Below, piece after piece: positions 1 to 7,378 of a DNA stretch of 64,000 bases (positions are counted from its first letter, which is position 1; each line of letters begins with the position of its first letter). The stretch is from Bacteroidota bacterium. Lineage in GTDB: Bacteria; Bacteroidota; Bacteroidia; Chitinophagales; Chitinophagaceae. The notes under the pieces were generated by a model. It did not search any database and was not told the DNA's origin. It saw nothing but the letters and a program-made list of their open reading frames with translations. The stretch covers positions 68,424-132,423 of the forward strand of contig JABDGW010000001.1 in the NCBI GenBank assembly GCA_013285855.1. Reading direction: 5' to 3'. Position numbers and translations under genes: made by a program.

Positions 1-1
1 A

Positions 2-805
2 GGCATTTATAAGACAGTAATCAATAAAATAAATACTTCAAAAAATAACATTGCGCAAGGTATCACTTTGACCTCTCGACTAATCTATAAAAGAAGCAAT
101 TTTGATTTTTATGATCAGGCTAACAAAGTCGCAATACCGAGAGATCATTATTTCAATACTTTATTTGAAGGTGATCTCGTTAAATACGATTTAATATCTC
201 CATTATATTCCCAATTTTTAAGGGTAAGTGATGGCAAATTGTTAGTGGGTGACAAAGAGCAAATTCCTTTAAGGCAAGGAGTTCTATTAGAAGAAGTGTT
301 GAAAGGTTTAATCAAAGACAACTTCGAGATAGATTATACTGTCAAATATAAATCTGATGATCTTTTGAGTATGTCACCAGGAAAAAAAGGAACAGTGCTA
401 TTGATCTTATTTTTACAAATAAGTTCTTCAGAATACCCTATATTAATCGACCAGCCAGAAGATAATCTTGATAACAGAACTATATATGACTTGCTTTGTC
501 AAATAATAAAAGAAAAAAAGAAAGAAAGACAAATAATTATCGTATCACATAACGCTAATCTTGTAGTTGCAACAGATACCGAAAATATCATTGTTGCAAA
601 TCAAGAAGGACAAGAATCACCAATCAAAGAAGGGCACTTTCGATTTGAATATGTAAACGGTTCTTTAGAGCACACCTTTGAAAGAAACGATAGTGGTTTA
701 ACTATACTGGAACAAAAGGGCATAAGAGAACATGTTTGTGATATTCTAGAAGGTGGCAATGAAGCTTTCAAACAGCGAGAATATAAGTATTCTATAAAGG
801 ATTGA
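2..805 (+). CDS. C-terminal part of an SMC/AAA-type ATPase (TrlF-like), 5' end outside the window
   Basis: The frame is open from base 2, so this is the end of a longer gene and the TTG at 68 is only an internal codon. Counting from base 2, an ABC-type signature (SMSPGKKGT) lies at residues 123-131, a Walker B strand (PILIDQPED) at about 146-154 and an H-loop (IIIVSHNAN) at about 178-186. This order is the C-terminal half of an SMC/RecN-like ATP-binding cassette. The wording of the motifs resembles the TrlF-type ATPases, which often carry an N-terminal PHP domain and are frequent in accessory regions. The Walker A motif is not visible. The gene ends just before a cluster of palindromes. The ATPase call is secure; the TrlF assignment is an inference. 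Confidence 0.8.
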   Translation, partial: GIYKTVINKINTSKNNIAQGITLTSRLIYKRSNFDFYDQANKVAIPRDHYFNTLFEGDLVKYDLISPLYSQFLRVSDGKLLVGDKEQIPLRQGVLLEEVLKGLIKDNFEIDYTVKYKSDDLLSMSPGKKGTVLLILFLQISSSEYPILIDQPEDNLDNRTIYDLLCQIIKEKKKERQIIIVSHNANLVVATDTENIIVANQEGQESPIKEGHFRFEYVNGSLEHTFERNDSGLTILEQKGIREHVCDILEGGNEAFKQREYKYSIKD

Positions 806-897
806 TGATTATAAACAAGATTATACCCATAGATAACAATGAATACTTCTTTAAATAATCATCTCAATCGTAGTGCATTTAACATTGAAATATCCCA

Positions 898-1021
898 GCT
901 CTCCGTAGAATGCCCGTTGCTCTCCGTATGTCTTCGACTACGGAGGCAAATGAAAAGCCAGATTGCATCTGGAGTTAGAATACAGAACATTAAATGAAGA
1001 AATCCGTAGTTGCAAACTGCG
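898..1021. repeat. Cluster of palindromes and a short direct repeat (REP-like)
   Basis: The 10-mer GCTCTCCGTA occurs at 898-907 and 919-928. Three hairpins follow: CTCCGTA (922-928) with TACGGAG (939-945), CCAGAT (958-963) with ATCTGG (967-972), and CGTAGTT (1005-1011) with AACTGCG (1015-1021, one G-T pair). The density of short stems in a 125-base spacer resembles REP/BIME-type elements. No transposase gene is next to it. The spacer 806-1086 holds nothing else recognisable. Confidence 0.5.
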
Positions 1022-1086
1022 TAATGATATATCTGATCTCAAGGGTTTACCGGTTAAAAATCAATTGCTGTTCTTACTTTTGTAAT

Positions 1087-2340
1087 ATGAGTACCGGCGT
1101 GGAGCGGCTACCCGCATGTAGAATACTTCTTTCCACAAGCATACGAAACAAAATTGCGAATGCCTGTTATATACTTGCCGCATTACTTTTTAGCTGTAAA
1201 TTATTTGCACAGAAAGAATTAATAGTACCGCCTGCAAAATTTATTTCTACAGTTCCGTTTACACAACTTACAGGTGGCATTATCATTTTGCATGCAACGC
1301 TCGACGATTTTAAAGATACACTCAACTTCGTGCTTGGCACCGGCAGCGGTGGGATCTCGCTGAATTCGTTAACCTGCGCTTATTATCATTTAACAACGGT
1401 GCCCAGCGATAAAACAGTGCGTGGTGTAGCCGGCGCGAAAAAAGCATCCTTTGCGAATGATCATACCTTGCATTTCAAAGGTATAACCGTAGACAGCCTT
1501 GATTTTCATATCAACGATTATGAGAGTTTATCCAGTACTTACGGTATAAAAATAGATGGCATAATGGGTCTTAGTTTTTTACGACGGTATGTGGTAGCTC
1601 TTGATTATGATAAAATGGAAATGGCAGTTTTTGAACCCGGCAGTTACCAATACCCTGAGGGCGGTTATCTATTGAAACAAAACTTTTCAAATATACCCAA
1701 AGAGATCGTTGAGGTTAATGATAATACTGATGTACGTAGCCAGTTTTATTTTGATACCGGTTCAGGCTTATGTTTATTGATGACGGATGACTTCATCGAA
1801 GACAGTGCAATCTTTAAAAATAAAAGAAAACTTTATGCTGTAAACGGTCTGAGTTTCGGAGGAACAGTTCCCATGACGCTTTCCGTAGTGAAGGAAATTA
1901 AACTTGGGCCCTACAGTTTTCGTGATGTTCCGGTGTATAAATTTAAAGATCAGTATGGAGTAATTTCCTATCCTGATGTGAGCGGCGTATTGGGGAATGA
2001 TCTGATGCGCAGGTTTAATATAGTACTTAATTATCCCCGGCAGGAGGTTTATATAAAACCCAACGAACATTATACCGATCCTTTTGACTATTCCTATACC
2101 GGTCTTGGCTTTTCTCTCATTAATAACGCTATTACTATCACCGATGTTATCCCGGATTCTCCCGCAGAAAAAGCTGGACTTCAAGAAGGAGATATTATTA
2201 TTGGTATTGAAACAAACTTCTCTAACAATATACAAGCTTATAAAATATTGCTGCAGAATGTAAAAGCAAAAGTGCGTGTGACATGTATGCGCAACGGTCA
2301 AACTAAAGTTATAGAACTGAAAGTAAAGAGTATATTATAA
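1087..2340 (+). CDS. Secreted retropepsin-like aspartic protease with C-terminal PDZ domain; first catalytic Asp replaced
   Basis: The protein has two retropepsin-like lobes followed by a PDZ domain over roughly the last 85 residues. The second lobe has the intact motif FYFDTGSG (Asp about residue 223). The first has FVLGTGSGG, where Gly (codon GGC at 1336-1338) stands in place of the catalytic Asp. A signal peptide ending near FAQ precedes the first lobe. The frame opens at 994, but that part overlaps the palindrome cluster and reads poorly, so the ATG at 1087 is preferred. A TACTTTTG box at 1075-1082 fits the Bacteroidota -7 consensus, which leaves the true start uncertain. Fold and export are well supported; proteolytic activity is in doubt because of the missing Asp. 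Confidence 0.8.
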   Translation: MSTGVERLPACRILLSTSIRNKIANACYILAALLFSCKLFAQKELIVPPAKFISTVPFTQLTGGIIILHATLDDFKDTLNFVLGTGSGGISLNSLTCAYYHLTTVPSDKTVRGVAGAKKASFANDHTLHFKGITVDSLDFHINDYESLSSTYGIKIDGIMGLSFLRRYVVALDYDKMEMAVFEPGSYQYPEGGYLLKQNFSNIPKEIVEVNDNTDVRSQFYFDTGSGLCLLMTDDFIEDSAIFKNKRKLYAVNGLSFGGTVPMTLSVVKEIKLGPYSFRDVPVYKFKDQYGVISYPDVSGVLGNDLMRRFNIVLNYPRQEVYIKPNEHYTDPFDYSYTGLGFSLINNAITITDVIPDSPAEKAGLQEGDIIIGIETNFSNNIQAYKILLQNVKAKVRVTCMRNGQTKVIELKVKSIL

Positions 2341-2718
2341 GGCCTCCCGCTCGGCGAAGTGTTCGGGTGTCTTGGCGAAGTTTGCGACAATCTCTGCTGT
2401 TGGCTTGTTATGCTTACGTTAGCTTAGGGAAAAATAAGTAAGCTTCAATATGCAATTTGTCAGTGCTCAAACATTTTCAGTCTATTGATTAGGTATATCA
2501 AGCATATACCAGGTATATACCAGGTATACCCCTTACTACAATATTTATATGCTGCCAATATTTCAGTGCCGGCTGGGCCTGGAGTGTAGGTAAATGTTTG
2601 GCAATCTCTATGTTCGTGGATACTCACTGTGCGGCATCGTCTCGCCCAGGCGGCCGATGTGTTAAACATTTTTTTATATTCAGGGTATGATTTTAGCTGC
2701 TTAACAGTAAATAAAAAT
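2341..2718. other. Intergenic spacer with short repeats, no gene recognised
   Basis: The left part is GC-rich, with GGCGAAGT repeated about 21 bases apart (near 2353 and 2374). At 2504-2525 the 11-mer ATATACCAGGT occurs twice in tandem, making the perfect palindromes GGTATATACC (2512-2521) and GGTATACC (2523-2530). TTAGCTTAGGG near 2415-2430 also occurs near 7184-7196. A dispersed repeat copy lies at 2624-2660. No convincing coding frame was seen. Confidence 0.5.
2624..2660 (+). repeat. Dispersed repeat family A, copy 1
   Basis: The core CACTGTGCGGCATCGT at 2625-2640 is followed by a TCTCGCCCAGGCGG-like tail. It matches four other spacer copies (near 3189, 7115, 15390 and 16884), with one change in the core, all in the same orientation. 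Confidence 0.6.
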
Positions 2719-3096
2719 ATGTCTCAGAAAAACAAGAAACAATTTGGCGTTTGGATGGATTCACATCATGCAACTGTGGTTGGAAAACCGGATGCAGAAA
2801 CAGAAAATTTTAGCATACTTGGTCATGCAGAAAATGCCGGTGCTGGTTTTAATACGAGTGAAAAAAATGCGCATAATGATGAAAAAACATTACAGCATAA
2901 ATTTTTTAAAGAAATACTTACCTACATGCAAAACGCTGAAGAAGTGCATCTGACCGGTACCGGCACTGCGCAGGAACAGTTTATGCATTATATGGCAGAA
3001 ACACCGCAGTTTAAAAATACCGTCACTAAAGAAAGTACTTCGAATAAAATGAGCGACGAAAATCTTGCTGAATATATTGCCGCGAAATTTAATTAA
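2719..3096 (+). CDS. Small eRF1-domain-like / translational-machinery-type protein
   Basis: The ATG at 2719 gives 125 residues. The frame is open upstream, but that part lies in repeat sequence. The N-terminus KKQFGVWMDSHHATVV resembles the short Bacteroidota proteins related to the archaeal/eukaryotic release-factor-1 domain, which begin with a similar V-W-[IM]-D strand. The C-terminal half alternates predicted helices and short strands (EEVHLTGTGTAQEQFMHY), as expected for that fold. There is no signal peptide, so it should be cytosolic. A strong terminator follows directly, so the gene is probably monocistronic. The molecular role is unknown and the family call is moderate. Confidence 0.6.
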   Translation: MSQKNKKQFGVWMDSHHATVVGKPDAETENFSILGHAENAGAGFNTSEKNAHNDEKTLQHKFFKEILTYMQNAEEVHLTGTGTAQEQFMHYMAETPQFKNTVTKESTSNKMSDENLAEYIAAKFN

Positions 3097-3116
3097 ACCG
3101 TTTATAGGTTAAAGGC

Positions 3117-3153
3117 AAAGCTGCTTTAAATGTTTGAAGCAGCTTTCTTTTTT
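3117..3153 (+). terminator. Intrinsic terminator after the eRF1-like gene
   Basis: AAAGCTGCTT (3117-3126) pairs perfectly with AAGCAGCTTT (3137-3146) over 10 bp across a short loop and is followed by CTTTTTTTC. It lies 21 bases after the stop codon at 3096. Confidence 0.85.
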
Positions 3154-3188
3154 CACAGGCTTCGCACAAATACTTTAGATGCAGACCT

Positions 3189-3224
3189 TCACTGTCCGGC
3201 ATCGTTTCGCTCAAGCGGAGAAAT
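3189..3224 (+). repeat. Dispersed repeat family A, copy 2
   Basis: The core CACTGTCCGGCATCGT is followed by TTCGCTCAAGCGGAGA. On the minus strand the core reads as Leu-Arg-Leu-Ser-Glu-Thr-Met-Pro-Asp-Ser-Glu, which parallels the small ORF at copy 3. Confidence 0.65.
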
Positions 3225-3258
3225 GATTTCTCATGCCGGAGAAATGATTTTTCATACC
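3217..3258. repeat. Tandem 21-bp palindromic repeat
   Basis: Two adjacent 21-mers (3217-3237 and 3238-3258) differ at two positions. The first contains the perfect inverted repeat GAGAAATGATTTCTC (7-bp arms, one central base). The unit starts inside the tail of dispersed repeat copy 2. Confidence 0.7.
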
Positions 3259-3561
3259 AGCAAAATGAGCCACCGACACGAATCATGTCCGCACGAACCG
3301 AAATCCAACATCAGTGCAGGTTGCCACCGTTCAAACAATGGATTATTATGTAGCTAATCCAATTTTTGTAATGCGGTTTCTCTTTTGAACAATTGAAAGG
3401 CAAGTGAACCACGCTGCCACAACTCAGATGCAAGCCGGTAAAATAGTTAACGTGTTGAAGGAAGACATGGGCACTTTTGATGCCGGCACCCGTTAATGTA
3501 AAAGAAATTTCTGCTGCCTCGTTTTCATTAATTATTACCTTCAACGCAATCCTTTTTACAC

Positions 3562-6500
3562 ATGCAAATTAAAAGCTCTTGTATAAAACTATTGCTTGTT
3601 GCAAGCTCAGTAATGTTGGCGTATATAACGTCAGCGCAAAACGATTCAGTGTATTATAATCAAATGCATTGGCGTTCCATTGGCCCGTATCGCGGTGGCA
3701 GAACGGTGGGCGCAGCTGGTGTGCCGCAGCAACCAAATGTATTTTATGTTGGCGTGAATAATGGTGGCGTTTGGAAAACAACTGACTATGGAAGAACATG
3801 GAATGCTGTTTTTGATAATGAACCCACAGGATCAATAGGAACTGTTGTAGTTGCACCATCTGATCCAAACATTGTGTATGTAGGCAGTGGTGAAGGTTTA
3901 CATCGCCCTGATCTTTCTGTTGGCGATGGAATGTATAAATCAATTGATGCAGGAAAAACATGGACACATTTAGGTTTGCGTGATGGGCAACAAATTCCAA
4001 AAATTGCAGTTGATCCAAAAGATCCGAACCGCATTTTTGTTGCTGTGCTGGGTCATCCGTATGGGGCTAATGAAGAGCGTGGTATTTATCGTTCGCTGGA
4101 TGGCGGCAACAGTTTTCAAAAGGTTTTTTATATAGATGAAAATACAGGTGGTGATGATGTGGACATTGATCCATCAGATCCGAACACAATCTATGCAACT
4201 ATGTGGCAGGACCAGGAAGGACCGTGGGAAAATGCAGAATGGGATGGAACAAAAGGTGGGATTTTTAAATCAACAGATGGTGGCAATACATGGCACCAGT
4301 TAAAGAATGGGTTAAGTGATAGTTTAGTGCAGGCACATATTGCCATTGCTCCGTCAAATCCAAATATTTTATATCTCGTTATCGGCACAACGGAAGAAAA
4401 TGAATATGGAACAGGAACTGGAATGGGCATGTATCGTTCTGATGATAAGGGTGAACACTGGCAAGGGATTTCTGATGATGGAAGGCCTGAAGCACGCATT
4501 GGCGGCGGAGATGCGCCGGTGATTGCGGTTGATCCGAAAGATCCAAACACGATTTATTCTGCAAGCATTGTTTTTTGGAAATCTGTTGATGGTGGTAAAT
4601 CATGGATTGGTTTGCGTGGTGCACCCGGTGGTGACGATTATCAAAACGTATGGGTAAATCCAAACGATCCAAACATTATGTTGGTAACGGGAGACCAGGG
4701 CGCATTGGTTACCGTGAATGGTGGCAACACATGGAGTTCATGGTATAATCAGCCAACAGCGCAATTATATCATGTAAGTGCTGATAATGATTTTCCATAT
4801 AATCTATACAGCGGCCAGCAGGAAAGTGGTTCTGTTGGTATTGCATCAAGAGGCAATGATGGTGAAATTACTTTTCGCGAATGGCATCCCGTTGGTGCCG
4901 AAGAATATGGCTATGTTGTTGCTGACCCGTTGAATTCAAACATTGTTTACGGCGGAAAAATTACGAAGTATAATAAGCTGACGGGGCAGGTTCAAAACAT
5001 TGCACCGGAAGTATTACGTAGCGGTAAATATCGTTTTGTAAGAACAGCGCCAATGTTGTTTTCACCCATCGATAAAAAGACTTTATACTACGCCGGCAAT
5101 GTTTTATTTAGAACAAATAATGGCGGAAATACGTGGGATGTTATTAGTCCTGATCTAACCAGGAAAACGTACGATAGTCTTCCTGCAAGCATTGGTGTGT
5201 ATACAGATGAAGCAAGGAAAACCTTGCATCAGCGCGGCGTGATTTATTCGATAGCTCTATCGTACAAAAACATCAATACGATCTGGTGCGGCACTGATGA
5301 TGGGCTGATTCAACTTACGCACGATGGCGGCAAAACATGGAATAATGTTACACCAACCGAACTTACTGCATGGAGCAAAGTTTCCATGATGGATGTCGGC
5401 CATTTCGATGATCAGACGGCATATGCAGCCATCAACAGAATTCGCTGCGATGATATGCATCCATATATTTATCGCACACATGATGGCGGTAAAACCTGGC
5501 AAAAAATTATAACAGGTTTGCCTGATGAACCCATCAATACAATTAAAGAAGATCCTAAACAAAAAGGTTTATTGTTTGCCGGTTCTGAAACGTCAACTTA
5601 TGTTTCGTTTGATGACGGTGAACATTGGCAATCGTTGCGATTAAATATGCCTGCAAGTTCTGTTCGCGATCTGATGATTAAAGATGATGATCTCGCTGTT
5701 GCCACACATGGTCGTGGTTTTTACATATTGGATGATATTAATCCTTTGCGTGCAATTGCTGCCTCAACAAATAAAGCAGATGTTGTTTTGTTCAAACCAA
5801 AAAACACGTACCGCGTTCGTTGGAATATGAATACCGATACACCATTGCCAACTGATGAACCTGCGGGAGAAAATCCGCCGGATGGAGTTATCATCAATTA
5901 TTATTTGCAAAACAATTCTTCTAATGAAGTAACATTGGAAATATTTGATTCAGCAAATAACCTGATAAGAAAATATTCAAGCAATGATAAGCCATATGAA
6001 ATGCCTGAGGTAAATGTGCCTTTGTATTGGATTCGTCCGCAACAAAAAATTTCAACTGATGCAGGTGCACATCGTTTCATCTGGGACTTACATTATCAAC
6101 CTTTGGATGAAGGCATATCATTTCCAATGACTGCGATATACATGAACACGCCGCCGAAAATAAGTTCACCCTGGGTAATGCCGGGTACATACACTGTTCA
6201 ACTTACTGTTGACGGAAAATTGTATAAACAACCGATCACAGTTGTAATGGACCCACGTGTGAAGACTTCAACCGCTTCATTAAAGCAACAACTTGATCTT
6301 TCATTGCAATGTTATAATGGTCAAAAAGCCTGCATGCAATTATCACATGAGATCACAGCATTTCGCGACAGTTTAAAAAAACAAGCAACTTCTGCTGTCG
6401 TTCAAAAGCTTGATACAACAGCAGCATTGTTGCAAAATAATTCAGCAAAGGGTTCAAATAGTTTTGCCAAACTAAATGGCGATTTTGCATCAGTGAATGA

Positions 6501-6621
6501 AACATTGCAAGGGGCGGATGTTGCCCCAACACAGCGCGCAATTGATGCGGTAAAACAATTGCAGAAAAATTTGCAAACACTGGAAGATGAATGGAAGGAG
6601 CTAAAAGAAAAGTTGCTGTAG
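3562..6621 (+). CDS. Secreted BNR/Asp-box repeat glycoside-hydrolase-like protein (sortilin/VPS10-type propeller)
   Basis: A signal peptide (residues 1-25, ending TSAQ) leads into WRSIGPYRGGR, the usual opening of this large Bacteroidota/Acidobacteriota family. At least eleven Asp-box-like motifs of the type [ST]xDxGxxW are visible (for example KTTDYGRTW, KSIDAGKTW, KSTDGGNTW, LTHDGGKTW), which indicates one or two seven-bladed propellers over about residues 35-720. The last 300 residues hold a beta-rich region and a helical tail. Such proteins are annotated as glycosyl hydrolases or VPS10-domain proteins, but their substrate is usually unknown. No T9SS sorting domain is present, so a periplasmic or outer-membrane location is likely. 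The family is secure; enzymatic activity is not. Confidence 0.9.
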   Translation: MQIKSSCIKLLLVASSVMLAYITSAQNDSVYYNQMHWRSIGPYRGGRTVGAAGVPQQPNVFYVGVNNGGVWKTTDYGRTWNAVFDNEPTGSIGTVVVAPSDPNIVYVGSGEGLHRPDLSVGDGMYKSIDAGKTWTHLGLRDGQQIPKIAVDPKDPNRIFVAVLGHPYGANEERGIYRSLDGGNSFQKVFYIDENTGGDDVDIDPSDPNTIYATMWQDQEGPWENAEWDGTKGGIFKSTDGGNTWHQLKNGLSDSLVQAHIAIAPSNPNILYLVIGTTEENEYGTGTGMGMYRSDDKGEHWQGISDDGRPEARIGGGDAPVIAVDPKDPNTIYSASIVFWKSVDGGKSWIGLRGAPGGDDYQNVWVNPNDPNIMLVTGDQGALVTVNGGNTWSSWYNQPTAQLYHVSADNDFPYNLYSGQQESGSVGIASRGNDGEITFREWHPVGAEEYGYVVADPLNSNIVYGGKITKYNKLTGQVQNIAPEVLRSGKYRFVRTAPMLFSPIDKKTLYYAGNVLFRTNNGGNTWDVISPDLTRKTYDSLPASIGVYTDEARKTLHQRGVIYSIALSYKNINTIWCGTDDGLIQLTHDGGKTWNNVTPTELTAWSKVSMMDVGHFDDQTAYAAINRIRCDDMHPYIYRTHDGGKTWQKIITGLPDEPINTIKEDPKQKGLLFAGSETSTYVSFDDGEHWQSLRLNMPASSVRDLMIKDDDLAVATHGRGFYILDDINPLRAIAASTNKADVVLFKPKNTYRVRWNMNTDTPLPTDEPAGENPPDGVIINYYLQNNSSNEVTLEIFDSANNLIRKYSSNDKPYEMPEVNVPLYWIRPQQKISTDAGAHRFIWDLHYQPLDEGISFPMTAIYMNTPPKISSPWVMPGTYTVQLTVDGKLYKQPITVVMDPRVKTSTASLKQQLDLSLQCYNGQKACMQLSHEITAFRDSLKKQATSAVVQKLDTTAALLQNNSAKGSNSFAKLNGDFASVNETLQGADVAPTQRAIDAVKQLQKNLQTLEDEWKELKEKLL

Positions 6622-6723
6622 CAAATGCCAATACAAAAAGATGGTCCCTTTCACTGTGCAGTTAGAATGAACTCCTGTGGCACGGGAATTGCCCATACAT
6701 TACTTCATTATAAAATAAAGTGT

Positions 6724-6999
6724 ATGCAACCAGGTGAAAAGCTTTCCATGATGGATAAAATTATCCGGGAACTGGAAGACATTATAAACAGCCAGACTTC
6801 TGTACTGAAAAAACTTTCACAGCTCGAAGCAGAAAACATAAACCTGGGCGATAAGTTTTTAGAGAAAAAATTGCCTGATATTCATGAACACATTGATACA
6901 TCCCTTACTGAAACAACGTCTTTATTAGATGAATACAAGGATGTGCATGCAAAATTTATAAAAGACAACAAACTCGATGAACCATTGCCTGAAGCATAA
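6724..6999 (+). CDS. Small acidic coiled-coil protein, unknown function
   Basis: The frame is open from 6625, but its first 33 codons read poorly, so the ATG at 6724 (91 residues) or at 6748 is more likely. The protein is almost entirely helical, with heptad-like Leu/Ile spacing (MDKIIRELEDIINSQTSVLKKLSQLE) shown here only in part: a dimeric coiled coil is likely. There is no signal peptide or membrane segment. No family was recognised. It lies 102 bases after the BNR gene in the same direction and could be read through from it. The coding call rests on composition and the clean helical pattern. Confidence 0.5.
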   Translation: MQPGEKLSMMDKIIRELEDIINSQTSVLKKLSQLEAENINLGDKFLEKKLPDIHEHIDTSLTETTSLLDEYKDVHAKFIKDNKLDEPLPEA

Positions 7000-7052
7000 T
7001 CCACATCCTGGAGCAAGTATAAGTTGCATGGCTTAATACATTTTAATCCCAT

Positions 7053-7208
7053 TCATACCTGCATAGCTTTTTTATGTTTTGATAACCATTGTTTGAGTAT
7101 TCGCAACCTCACAACTTCAATGTCCGGCATCGTCTCGTTCAAGCGAAGATGTATCCCGTTTTTGAACGCTTTAAGCTCCGTCTTTAGCTTAGGGGTTAAA
7201 TAATCCAT
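7053..7208 (-). CDS. Candidate 51-residue small protein overlapping dispersed repeat copy 3
   Basis: On the minus strand the ATG at 7206-7208 opens a 51-codon frame rich in Lys and Leu (starts MDYLTPKLKTELKAF, ends KHKKAMQV). It contains IHLRLNETMPD, encoded by the dispersed repeat core, and the 65-codon minus frame at 3089-3286 has the matching FLRLSETMPDSE. A highly charged amphipathic helix is plausible. No ribosome-binding site or promoter is obvious, and the other repeat copies do not give intact frames. It may be a real small gene whose remnants are the repeats, or a chance frame inside a non-coding repeat. Confidence 0.3.
   Translation of the reverse strand: MDYLTPKLKTELKAFKNGIHLRLNETMPDIEVVRLRILKQWLSKHKKAMQV
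7115..7150 (+). repeat. Dispersed repeat family A, copy 3
   Basis: The core CAATGTCCGGCATCGT (one change) is followed by CTCGTTCAAGCGAAGATG. The preceding TTCGCAACCTC matches the flank of copy 5 (TTCGCAACATC). TTTAGCTTAGGGG follows about 45 bases downstream and recurs near 2415. Confidence 0.65.
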
Positions 7209-7253
7209 GTAACTATCGAAAAAAATGATTTGTAATTTTTCATAATTGATTTT

Positions 7254-7282
7254 ATTGAAAATGGTTTACTAATTTAGTTTCG
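7254..7282 (+). promoter_or_regulatory. Possible promoter of the GH9 gene
   Basis: ATTG at 7254-7257 is followed after 17 bases by TAGTTTCG (7275-7282), one base off the Bacteroidota -7 consensus TAnnTTTG. This would give a leader of about 90 bases before the ATG at 7379. Confidence 0.35.
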
Positions 7283-7378
7283 TGAGTGAATATTTACTTC
7301 TCATAATCTGATTGCATCGCTGTTAATATATTCACACAAAAAATTTATTCTTCATCTGCTTATATCCGTTCGAAAATT

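Larger units (their letters stand above)
3154..3561. other. 408-base spacer with repeats, no gene recognised
   Basis: The left third holds a dispersed repeat copy and a tandem palindromic 21-mer, both listed separately. The right part contains only weak frames. The 77-codon minus frame at 3311-3544 has a TTG start and no recognisable family, so it is not called. The leader of the BNR-repeat gene must lie at the right end, but no clear promoter box was found. Confidence 0.5.

Noticed and set aside
951..1086. Plus-strand frame of about 43 codons reading like ELEYRTLNEEIRSCKLRND
   Set aside because: It has no start codon, overlaps three hairpins and has no recognisable family; it is mentioned only as part of the palindrome cluster.
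3311..3544. 77-codon minus frame
   Set aside because: It starts with TTG, has no ribosome-binding site or family, and lies in a repeat-rich spacer.
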